Source: Mariprofundus ferrinatatus (GTDB lineage: Bacteria > Pseudomonadota > Zetaproteobacteria > Mariprofundales > Mariprofundaceae). From it: a DNA stretch of 64,000 bases. A program made the position numbers and the translations under genes. The stretch spans positions 1,674,001-1,738,000 of the forward strand of contig NZ_CP018800.1 of NCBI RefSeq assembly GCF_002795825.1, given 5' to 3'. Every line of letters starts with the position of its first letter. Position 1 is the stretch's first letter. Under the pieces are notes generated by a model, which was not told the origin of the DNA, did not search any database, and saw only the letters and a program-made list of their open reading frames with translations. This document shows, one piece after another, positions 33,763 to 40,829 of this stretch.

Positions 33763-34833
33763 TTACATCGCCCCCATTCTGCGCAGGAATCGAACATCAT
33801 TCTCAAAAAAGAGCCTCAGATCCGGAATGCCCTGTTTGAGCATCACCAGCCGTTCCACACCGAGGCCGAACGCGAATCCGGAGTACTCGTCTGAATCGAT
33901 ACCGACCGACTTCAAAACATGCGGATGGATCATGCCGCTACCCAACACCTCGATCCAGCCGCTGTTCTTGCAGATACGGCAACCTTTACCGGAACAGAAC
34001 ACGCAACCGATATCCACCTCAGCGGATGGCTCGGTAAACGGGAAATAGTGCGGACGCAGGCGGATCGAAACCTCCTTGCCAAAATAGGTGGAGAGGAAAT
34101 GTTTAAGTACGCCTTTCAGATGCGCCATGGAGACATTGCGGTCAACTTTGAATACTTCAACCTGATGAAACATAGGCGAGTGAGTCACATCGTAATCGCA
34201 GCGGTAGACACGCCCCGGCGCAACCACGGCCAGCGGCGGCTCATGCCCCTCTTCCAGAAAACGTTTCATGGCACGAATCTGCACCGGCGAAGTATGGGTG
34301 CGCAGCAGCAGCGGCTGGTCACCCGCATTCTTGATGAAAAAGGTGTCATGCATGGCACGTGCCGGATGCTCCGGCGGGATATTCAGCGCATCGAAGTTGT
34401 GGAACTCATCCTCGACCTCTGGCCCCTCGGCAACCTGAAAGCCCATCTGCGAGAAGATTTCGGTCATCTCGTCCAGGCCCTTCTGTACAGGGTGCAGCGC
34501 TCCGCGCGGGGAGCTTCGTCCAGGCAGTGTCACATCGATACGCTCAGCTTCAATGCGCTCACTCTTCGCTTTCACTGCAAGCTCGGCTTCAGCAAGATCA
34601 AGCGCTTCAGCCAATGCCTGTTTGGTTCTGTTCACAAACTGACCAATTACCGGACGCTCTTCGGGTGGCAGCTTACCCACGCCTTTGAGCACTTCGGTCA
34701 ACTCGCCCTTCTTGCCAAGATAGTGAACACGCAGCTGCTGCAGATCATTCAGGCTTGCTGCCTGAGAAAACGCATCCAGCGCCTTGGACTGCAGCACCTC
34801 CAGCTGACTCTTCAGAGATTCAATCTCACTCAT
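33763..34833 (-). CDS. pheS: Phenylalanyl-tRNA synthetase alpha subunit
   Basis: 356 residues: an N-terminal coiled coil (1-90), then the class II catalytic core with motif 2 HTSPVQIRAM and VYRCDYDVTHSPMFHQVE, a FPFTEPSAEVDI segment, a small Cys cluster (CVFCSGKGCRICKN) seen in many PheS, and motif 3 GFAFGLGVERLVML. GGGGGAG before the ATG is a strong ribosome site. It sits 196 bases after rplT, a gap holding a terminator-like hairpin and repeat copy 2, so expression may be separately set. Confidence 0.96.
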   Translation of the reverse strand: MSEIESLKSQLEVLQSKALDAFSQAASLNDLQQLRVHYLGKKGELTEVLKGVGKLPPEERPVIGQFVNRTKQALAEALDLAEAELAVKAKSERIEAERIDVTLPGRSSPRGALHPVQKGLDEMTEIFSQMGFQVAEGPEVEDEFHNFDALNIPPEHPARAMHDTFFIKNAGDQPLLLRTHTSPVQIRAMKRFLEEGHEPPLAVVAPGRVYRCDYDVTHSPMFHQVEVFKVDRNVSMAHLKGVLKHFLSTYFGKEVSIRLRPHYFPFTEPSAEVDIGCVFCSGKGCRICKNSGWIEVLGSGMIHPHVLKSVGIDSDEYSGFAFGLGVERLVMLKQGIPDLRLFFENDVRFLRRMGAM

Positions 34834-34849
34834 CTATTACTCCCCCTAT

Positions 34850-34931
34850 CCACCCTTGGATGGGTGGCTTTAGCAAGCATGGTGACAACCACACTTTTCG
34901 CCATGCGCCCAAGGCCGAAGGCAGGACGCTC
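34850..34931 (-). repeat. Structured intergenic repeat, copy 2 (rplT-pheS)
   Basis: 82 bases, ending 16 bases before the pheS start. Shares blocks GAGC-x-TCCT, GCG, TGGC, GTGTGGTT, CTTGC, AAAGCC with copy 1. The closing hairpin is CCACCC-6 nt-GGGTGG (34850-34867), with a compensatory base-pair change against copy 1. A 24-codon frame starts inside (ATG about 34904) and ends at the pheS ATG as ATGA; it lacks a ribosome site. Confidence 0.6.
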
Positions 34932-34942
34932 TGAGGCCGCAT

Positions 34943-34983
34943 CTATAAAAACACAAAGGCAGGACTGCGAACAGCCCTGCCTT
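34943..34983 (-). terminator. Terminator or attenuator between rplT and pheS
   Basis: Minus-sense AAGGCAGGGCTG-TTCG-CAGTCCTGCCTT (12 pairs, arms 34972-34983 and 34956-34967) followed by TGTGTTTTTATAG. A second hairpin (34998-35025) lies directly after the rplT stop. A Phe-rich leader peptide of the pheM kind is not evident. Confidence 0.7.
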
Positions 34984-35029
34984 CGATTTCATCATCCACT
35001 TATGACCGGTCGAAACCGGATAAGTCTAT

Positions 35030-35386
35030 TTACTGAATCTGTGTGCGAGCTGTTTCTGCCAGCTTCGCAAAACCATCAGCATCGCGAACCGCGATATCGG
35101 CCAGAACCTTGCGGTCCAGCTCGATGCCAGCCTTGTTCAGACCATGCATGAAGGTTGAGTAGTTCATACCATTGGCTTTAGCAGCCGCATTGATACGAAC
35201 AATCCACAGGCTGCGGAAATCACGCTTTTTAACCTTACGGTCGCGATAGGCGTACTGACGCGCCTTATCAACCGCCTGGGTTGCTACGCGGAAGCAGCTC
35301 TTGCGACGACCACGGTAACCTTTTGCAGCTTTGATAACGCTCTTATGGCGGGCGTGCGCCTGAACTCCGGATTTAACGCGAGGCAT
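35030..35386 (-). CDS. rplT: 50S ribosomal protein L20
   Basis: 118 residues, standard length. Starts [18 protein letters not shown], then the basic [15 protein letters not shown] segment that threads into 23S rRNA, and [21 protein letters not shown]20 is needed for early 50S assembly and in many bacteria represses its own operon by binding mRNA near rpmI; the infC-rpmI hairpin could be the target here. Confidence 0.98.
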   Translation of the reverse strand: MPRVKSGVQAHARHKSVIKAAKGYRGRRKSCFRVATQAVDKARQYAYRDRKVKKRDFRSLWIVRINAAAKANGMNYSTFMHGLNKAGIELDRKVLADIAVRDADGFAKLAETARTQIQ

Positions 35387-35410
35387 ATCTCTCTCCTAAC
35401 CTAAAACTAC

Positions 35411-35611
35411 TTAACCGCGACCTGGAACCAGACGTTCCAGCGCTTTTGAATCTGCAGCTGATACCATTTCAGTACCGCGCATATTACGTTTACGCTTCGG
35501 TGACTTCTTGGTCAGAATATGGCTTGAAAAAGCCTTATTGCGCCTCCACTTGCCGCTGCCGGTTTTGGAGAAGCGCTTCGCTGCACCACTGTTTGATTTC
35601 ATCTTAGGCAT
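35411..35611 (-). CDS. rpmI: 50S ribosomal protein L35
   Basis: 66 residues: [20 protein letters not shown] then [16 protein letters not shown], diagnostic of L35. 24 bases separate it from rplT. AGAAGGAAGA lies upstream of the ATG. Confidence 0.98.
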   Translation of the reverse strand: MPKMKSNSGAAKRFSKTGSGKWRRNKAFSSHILTKKSPKRKRNMRGTEMVSAADSKALERLVPGRG

Positions 35612-35637
35612 GATTCTATCTTCCTTCTCTTATAAAC

Positions 35638-35663
35638 ATAAAAAGCCCCTCCGGGGCCTTTTA
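35638..35663 (-). terminator. Hairpin between infC and rpmI
   Basis: Minus-sense AAAAGGCCCC-GGA-GGGGCTTTTT, then ATG TTTATAAG. Terminator-like, but it lies inside the infC-rpmI-rplT operon, so it may act as an attenuator or an L20-responsive element. Confidence 0.65.
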
Positions 35664-35681
35664 CACCACGGAGAGTAACTC

Positions 35682-36197
35682 TTATTTCTTAATCGGCGCG
35701 ATGATCATGATCATCTGTCGCCCTTCCATATTCGGCATCTTTTCAGGTTTACCAAACTCTTCAACCTGTGCTGCCACAAACTTCATCTGGTCCAGACCGC
35801 GACTGGTGTGAGCCATCTCACGACCCCGAAAACGCAGTGAAACCTTCACTTTGTTACCCTGAGACAGGAATTTCTTCGCTGCCTTCATCTTCACTTCCAT
35901 GTCATGCGCGTCGGTGTTGGCACCCACCTTCACCTCTTTTACCTGCATCACATGCTGACGTTTTTTTGCAAGGTTGGCTTTCTTGCTCTGCTCGTATTTG
36001 TACTTGCCGTAATCCATGATCTTGCAGACCGGCGGATTACTTTTTGCTGCCATCAGCACAAGGTCGAGACCCTTTGCTTCTGCTCTTGCTACTGCTTCAG
36101 CCAGTGCAAGCACTCCCAGCTGCTCACCTGTTGTATCGTCAACCACTCGAACCTCGCGGGCGTCGATATTCAGGTTGATTGGCAATTCCTTTTTAAT
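35682..36197 (-). CDS. infC: Translation initiation factor IF-3, AUU start
   Basis: 171 residues when begun at ATT (36195-36197), which has AAGGAG exactly 6 bases upstream; a TTG at 36185 has none. Residues INLNIDAREVRVV, PPVCKIMDYGKYKYEQSKK and MKAAKKFLSQGNKVKVSLRF identify both IF-3 domains. IF-3 rejects non-AUG starts, so an AUU codon on its own gene is the known autoregulatory device. The gene lies between thrS and rpmI, as in enterics. The N-terminus is shorter than in E. coli IF-3 by several residues. Confidence 0.93.
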   Translation of the reverse strand: MKKELPINLNIDAREVRVVDDTTGEQLGVLALAEAVARAEAKGLDLVLMAAKSNPPVCKIMDYGKYKYEQSKKANLAKKRQHVMQVKEVKVGANTDAHDMEVKMKAAKKFLSQGNKVKVSLRFRGREMAHTSRGLDQMKFVAAQVEEFGKPEKMPNMEGRQMIMIIAPIKK

Positions 36198-36241
36198 ACA
36201 AGACTCCTTAAATCTCCAAAAACGTCTTTCTTTTCAACACT

Positions 36242-38146
36242 CTATGCGTGATCAGCCTGCATCTCGTGCATCTTCGCGATCCAATCATCGACACTGAAAG
36301 TACCGAGATTCTGACCGCTGCGGTCACGTACACTCACGGTTCCTTCATCGCGTTCCCGATCGCCGGCAACAAGAATGAACGGCACCCGCTCCAAAGTGTG
36401 GGCGCGCACTTTATAGCCGACCTTTTCGTTTCGCAAGTCCATATCTACACGAAATCCCGCATTCAGCAACTTTTGCGTCAATTCAGAGACATATTCGGCC
36501 TGCGAATCGGTGATATTGCAGACCACAGCCTGAACCGGTGCCAGCCAGAACGGGAATTTACCCTCGTGATGCTCAATCAGGATACCGATAAAGCGCTCCA
36601 TCGATCCGAGAATCGCGCGATGCAACATCACGGGCGTCTGGCGTGAAGAATCCTCAGCCACGTATTCCGCATCGAGCCTGCCCGGCATTGAGAAATCGAC
36701 CTGGATTGTGCCGCACTGCCAGACACGGCCCAGACAGTCCTTCAGTGAGAACTCGATCTTCGGGCCGTAGAAAGCGCCTTCACCCGGATTAAGGCCGTAC
36801 TCGATCCCCTTCGACTGCAGCGCCTGATGCAGAGATGACTCCGCCTTGTCCCACTGCTCATCGGTGCCAACGCGCTTTTCAGGGCGATCGGAGAGGAAGA
36901 TGATGACGTCTTCAAAACCGAAGCGTTTATAAACCTCATAGGTAAGATCGATGAAATTGCAGACCTCACTCTGAATCTGCCCTTCGGTACAGAAGATATG
37001 GGCATCATCCTGCACAAAGTTACGCAGACGCATCAGGCCATGCAGTGTTCCTGATGGCTCGTTACGGTGGCAGGAGCCGAACTCGGCCAGCCTGAGCGGC
37101 AGATCACGGTATGAGTGCAGATTCTGGTTGAATACCTGAATATGGCACGGACAGTTCATCGGCTTGATGGCGTATTCACGGTTATCGGTACTGGTGGTGA
37201 ACATATCGTCGCGGAACTTGTCCCAGTGACCGGACTTCTCCCACAGCTTGCGATCGACCACCTGCGGCGTCTTGATCTCCAGATAACCGTTATCGCGCAT
37301 CACCTGCCGGATCTCGTTCTCCACCGTCTGCCAGACGCTCCACCCCTTCGGATGCCAGAACACCATGCCCGGCGCCTCCTCCTGCAGGTGGAACAGATTC
37401 AGCGCCTTGGCAAGCTTACGGTGGTCGCGCTTCTCTGCCTCTTCAAGGCGGGTCAGGTAGGCCTTAAGATCCCCCTTGGATCCCCAAGCGGTACCGTAGA
37501 TACGCTGCAGCTGTTCATTGTCGGAGTTGCCTTCCCAGTAAGCACCAGCCACCTTCATCAGTTTGAAATGCTTGAGAATGGAGGTATTCGGCACATGCGG
37601 GCCACGGCAGAGATCGGACCATTCACCCTGCTTATAGAGACTCACGGTCTCACCGGCAGGGATTCGACCAATCAGCTTCGCCTTGTATATCTCGCCAAGG
37701 GATTCGAAATGTGCAATCGCCTCATCGCGGTCCCACTCTTCCCGGCTGATATCGAGCTTGCGATTGGAAATCTCACGCATCTTATCCTCGATCTTGCTCA
37801 GATCGTCAGGGGTGAAAGCGCGGTCGAATGCGAAGTCGTAGTAGAAGCCATCCTCGATCACAGGGCCGATGGTTACCTGTGATTTCGGGAAAAGCTCCTG
37901 CACCGCCATCGCCATCAGGTGAGAAGTGGAGTGGCGGATAATCTCAAGCCCTTCGTCAGACCTCTCGGTAATAAGGGACACGGCATCGCCATCACGCAAT
38001 ACATGGGAAACATCCACCTGATTTCCGTTCACCGTAGCGGCAATCGTTGCACGTGCCAGCCCCGCTCCGATATCGGCGGCAAGATCATAGGCGGTTGCGC
38101 CCTCATTCAGGGTGCGTGATGAGCCGTCAGGCAGATTAATGTTCAT
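36242..38146 (-). CDS. thrS: Threonyl-tRNA synthetase
   Basis: 634 residues: TGS domain (1-62, [16 protein letters not shown]), editing domain with [10 protein letters not shown] (about 73) and the zinc/editing Cys region GPHVPNT, class II core with [12 protein letters not shown] and [15 protein letters not shown], and anticodon domain from about 535. The ATG at 38146 has GGAGG 11 bases upstream. It leads the thrS-infC-rpmI-rplT-pheST block. I see no E. coli-type anticodon-mimic operator, but did not fold the leader. Confidence 0.96.
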   Translation of the reverse strand: MNINLPDGSSRTLNEGATAYDLAADIGAGLARATIAATVNGNQVDVSHVLRDGDAVSLITERSDEGLEIIRHSTSHLMAMAVQELFPKSQVTIGPVIEDGFYYDFAFDRAFTPDDLSKIEDKMREISNRKLDISREEWDRDEAIAHFESLGEIYKAKLIGRIPAGETVSLYKQGEWSDLCRGPHVPNTSILKHFKLMKVAGAYWEGNSDNEQLQRIYGTAWGSKGDLKAYLTRLEEAEKRDHRKLAKALNLFHLQEEAPGMVFWHPKGWSVWQTVENEIRQVMRDNGYLEIKTPQVVDRKLWEKSGHWDKFRDDMFTTSTDNREYAIKPMNCPCHIQVFNQNLHSYRDLPLRLAEFGSCHRNEPSGTLHGLMRLRNFVQDDAHIFCTEGQIQSEVCNFIDLTYEVYKRFGFEDVIIFLSDRPEKRVGTDEQWDKAESSLHQALQSKGIEYGLNPGEGAFYGPKIEFSLKDCLGRVWQCGTIQVDFSMPGRLDAEYVAEDSSRQTPVMLHRAILGSMERFIGILIEHHEGKFPFWLAPVQAVVCNITDSQAEYVSELTQKLLNAGFRVDMDLRNEKVGYKVRAHTLERVPFILVAGDRERDEGTVSVRDRSGQNLGTFSVDDWIAKMHEMQADHA

Positions 38147-38200
38147 GGCAGTGGTGATCCTCCAAGCGTGTAGGCGCTGCATCCTAGCGCCAAGGCCCTG

Positions 38201-38240
38201 AAAATAAAAAGGGCCGGGCTGATTGGAATCAGTCCGACCC
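38201..38240 (-). terminator. Terminator after tRNA-Val
   Basis: Minus-sense 14-base arms (38227-38240 and 38211-38224), two mismatches, followed by TTTTTATTTT. Confidence 0.75.
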
Positions 38241-38267
38241 TAGTTTCCATTTGCACTGGCTAGGAAA

Positions 38268-38342
38268 TGGTAGGCTCGGGCGGTTTCGAACCGCCGACCC
38301 CCACCATGTCAAGGTGGTGCTCTACCCCTGAGCTACGAGCCT
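38268..38342 (-). tRNA. tRNA-Val(GAC)
   Basis: 75 nt, encoded CCA, anticodon loop TTGACAT between CCACC and GGTGG, acceptor AGGCTCG/CGAGCCT. Confidence 0.95.
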
Positions 38343-38373
38343 ATTCTGGGTAACCCTTTTGCAAGGGCGGCGA

Positions 38374-38402
38374 ATCGTATTGATCCCCCCTCTTGCGGTC
38401 AA
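38374..38402 (-). promoter_or_regulatory. Promoter of tRNA-Val
   Basis: TTGACC (38397-38402), 17 bases, TACGAT (38374-38379), then the GC-rich discriminator TCGCCGCCC. Confidence 0.75.
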
Positions 38403-38439
38403 GCCAGCAGAGTACCGAGATAGATCAAGCCCTAAAGTT

Positions 38440-39567
38440 TTATCTGCGTGCCTCAAAATAGGAGCGCATCGCCTGGCGGCCGGCTTCGACTAGCGCATCG
38501 AGTCGCTCTTGGCTCATATCGAACTCCGTGGTGCCGTAACCCTTTGCAGGCAGGCGGCAGACCTGATCTTCATGCGCCAGAATGGCCAGCTTGTCGTGCG
38601 CATCGGTCATGGTATCGACCAGACGGGTGATGCGATGAACGGTCTTGATCCGCTTGATATTGCCCAGCATGCCACCATTCTCAGCTTCCCCTGCCGCCGC
38701 TGCATCTCCTGAGTTTGGAACCGGCAACGACTCATCAATGATGAAGCCGAGGTTCGCTACCTCATCGGGATCCTCGTCACCCATGATCGCCTTTACCGCC
38801 TCATCATTTGAGGTGAGCAGCTTGAGCGGAAAGTTGGAGAGTACGCCACCATCGACAATGGTGTTACCGGCGATCGATTCCCCCATATATTCTCCCCACG
38901 AAGCGTCCCAGCGCACCTCCTGCCAGACAAACGGAATACTCATCGACATGCGGGCGCCCCATGCAACAGGGCAGTCGGGTGCGGTGCGGTGATTGAGAAC
39001 CCGCATCTCCTTCGCTGCCGTATCAGTCACGACAAGACTCAGATCACTTCCTGTTTTCTCATGAAACTGCGCAAAAGTGGCATTTCCTAATCCTGCTATT
39101 TTGCTATCCAGTTTTTCGGCCATCCACTCGAGAAATTTCCGCCCCTCATAGAGACCGCCGCGCTCCAGAAATGAAAAGGTCTCACGGTAGGCATCCACTT
39201 TCATCAGTTGTGCAACAATTTTTTCGTTGGTTCTGCCTACCATCCGCGCCAACAGACCTTCGGAAGAGGGGCTGGCCTTATCCAGTATCGACCAGGTCAG
39301 GCTCTCACGGACATCCTTTTCTTCGAACGATTCAGGGATGTCCATGAAGCTGGCAAAACGGGGCGAGCCATCCGCCTGTTTCTCGTTCACTGCCGCAAGC
39401 ATTTCGGCCGGCGTGAAACCTGCCGCCATCAATGTTGCAGTGATTGCACCTGCGGATGTGCCGACAAACCGTCTTGCGGTATGGCCACGCGAGGTAAATT
39501 CATCCATGGCACCGACAAACACCGAGCCCTTGGCCCCGCCGCCTTCAAATATGAGATCGTATTGCAT
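38440..39567 (-). CDS. Patatin-like phospholipase
   Basis: 375 residues. The oxyanion loop GGGAKG is at 9-14, the nucleophile Ser38 in GTSAG (36-40), and the dyad Asp in DGGVLSNFPL (about 240). These define a patatin lipid acyl hydrolase. No signal peptide, so it is cytoplasmic or secreted by another route. ATG at 39567 has GGAGGGGGA upstream. The substrate is not predictable; neighbours (PilZ protein, esterase) do not clarify it. Confidence 0.87.
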   Translation of the reverse strand: MQYDLIFEGGGAKGSVFVGAMDEFTSRGHTARRFVGTSAGAITATLMAAGFTPAEMLAAVNEKQADGSPRFASFMDIPESFEEKDVRESLTWSILDKASPSSEGLLARMVGRTNEKIVAQLMKVDAYRETFSFLERGGLYEGRKFLEWMAEKLDSKIAGLGNATFAQFHEKTGSDLSLVVTDTAAKEMRVLNHRTAPDCPVAWGARMSMSIPFVWQEVRWDASWGEYMGESIAGNTIVDGGVLSNFPLKLLTSNDEAVKAIMGDEDPDEVANLGFIIDESLPVPNSGDAAAAGEAENGGMLGNIKRIKTVHRITRLVDTMTDAHDKLAILAHEDQVCRLPAKGYGTTEFDMSQERLDALVEAGRQAMRSYFEARR

Positions 39568-39604
39568 TGCTCCCCCTCCACAGCGCACCGAGCCCTGTCC
39601 CCGG

Positions 39605-39904
39605 TTACAGGCTGATCCCCATCATGAATGAGCTGCTCTTAACATCGCCGTCAGATAAGTCATCCATCGCCTGTGAGCACCAGGCTACATGCCCGTACAT
39701 CTGCAGATGGGTGCGCCCATGCTTAAACCCGATGCGCACCTGCTCTCCCTGGCGCAGATAGCCGTTAACATTCAGGCCCACGCCCTTTGATGATACATCC
39801 CGCACCTTTTCCACTGTGAAATACTGACCTGTGCCGGGGTGATAGAGCTCCCCCTTGGTAAGATCACGTACAATCAGGCGTTTTTCTTTACGTTTTTCAA
39901 ACAC
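39605..39904 (-). CDS. Small PilZ-domain protein
   Basis: 99 residues, essentially one PilZ barrel: RKEKR (Arg-x3-Arg) near 4-8 and DVSSKGVGL near 36-44, the two c-di-GMP contacts, followed by GHVAWCS, a typical PilZ strand. Likely a c-di-GMP receptor. It lies 37 bases upstream of the patatin gene on the same strand and may be cotranscribed with it. Confidence 0.82.
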   Translation of the reverse strand: MFEKRKEKRLIVRDLTKGELYHPGTGQYFTVEKVRDVSSKGVGLNVNGYLRQGEQVRIGFKHGRTHLQMYGHVAWCSQAMDDLSDGDVKSSSFMMGISL

Positions 39905-40026
39905 TTAACCCATCTCCGATGGTCCAGCAATAAACTTCCTGTCCTCATTATAGAGTAAATATTGGAAACCGATAGCTAGCCGGATGTCTAATAAAAAATA
40001 TCAGTGAGAAATGAAACCCCGGTTCT

Positions 40027-40593
40027 TTAGCAGCTTGTGAGTGCCATGATCTCCGAAATTGACTCAGGCAGATGATCGAAGCGGTGGGAGCCGCCTTCGA
40101 AAAGGTGTACCTGAGATGATTCACCATAGCGCGCCAGAGCTTTGCGATAATCGAGCAACTCATCTCCCTTGTCGAGCAGAAGCAGTGATTGAACCTTTCC
40201 GACATCCAGTGCTTCACTCATAGCGGTCAGCATGTCGGCGTCATTCTGATCCATGATAAATCGCTCACCTGTGGCAAAATTGGTGTTTTCACCCATAGCT
40301 GAGCCGGTCAGGTCGTCGATATCGGCCAAAGGGTTGATCAATACGCAAGGCCAGCCAAATCGCCCGCCATAACAGGCAGCAAAAAAACCGCCAAGTGAAG
40401 TCCCGATCAGACAAACCGCCTCATCTGCAAAGTCAGCCAGATAACCATCCAGGAACAGTGCCGCCTCACCAGGCTTGTTGGGCAGGTCGGGTGAGATAAA
40501 TTCATTTGCACCGCCAGCAAAATAGTCGCGCAACCAGTTGCTTTTACTGCTCTCTCCGGAGCTGGCAAATCCATGCAGATAAATCACCTTCAT
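40027..40593 (-). CDS. YqiA-type alpha/beta-hydrolase esterase
   Basis: 188 residues. Starts MKVIYLHGFASSGESSKS, the YqiA-family HGF-xSS oxyanion segment; the nucleophile elbow is GTSLGGFFA (Ser about 82), INPLADIDDL follows, and the catalytic Asp and His appear in LLLDKGDELLDY and GGSHRFDH. Likely a small intracellular esterase. GGAGGGTGTC precedes the ATG at 40593; an extension to 40635 lacks support. Confidence 0.85.
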   Translation of the reverse strand: MKVIYLHGFASSGESSKSNWLRDYFAGGANEFISPDLPNKPGEAALFLDGYLADFADEAVCLIGTSLGGFFAACYGGRFGWPCVLINPLADIDDLTGSAMGENTNFATGERFIMDQNDADMLTAMSEALDVGKVQSLLLLDKGDELLDYRKALARYGESSQVHLFEGGSHRFDHLPESISEIMALTSC

Positions 40594-40684
40594 GACACCC
40601 TCCGTTTGCCTCGGGGAAACTGCTACTGCCGGCAAAGGCCCCGAACTACAGCCGTGATCACTGGAAACAGCAGCAGCTTAAGGA

Positions 40685-40727
40685 AGTCGCCTGCCTGCCC
40701 ATTGAACATTTTTTCAGACAGGCGACT
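40685..40727. repeat. 13-bp inverted repeat in a divergent promoter region
   Basis: Arms 40685-40697 and 40715-40727 around a 17-base loop. One position is C-A on the plus strand but G-U on the minus strand, so minus-strand RNA would form an unbroken 13-pair stem. No U tract follows. It lies in the 236 bases between the divergent esterase and antiporter genes, which otherwise hold no gene. Confidence 0.55.
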
Positions 40728-40829
40728 GTTTTCAGTATAGCAGCGCCGCATTCAACTGGAAGCACCGCCTTAAATTGCGACTCATATTAGCCCAACCCAC
40801 AGCTGTTTCCGCTTAAGCTAACAGCCGCC

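Noticed and set aside
34904-35005. pheM-like leader peptide before pheS
   Set aside because: The two short frames in the gap are not Phe-rich and lack ribosome sites, so attenuation by a Phe leader is not supported; the hairpin is kept as a terminator or attenuator only.
38348-38372. A third copy of the pheS/rnhB repeat near tRNA-Val
   Set aside because: Only CTTGCAAAAG and GCCGCCC recur, in a different order, and the closing hairpin is absent.
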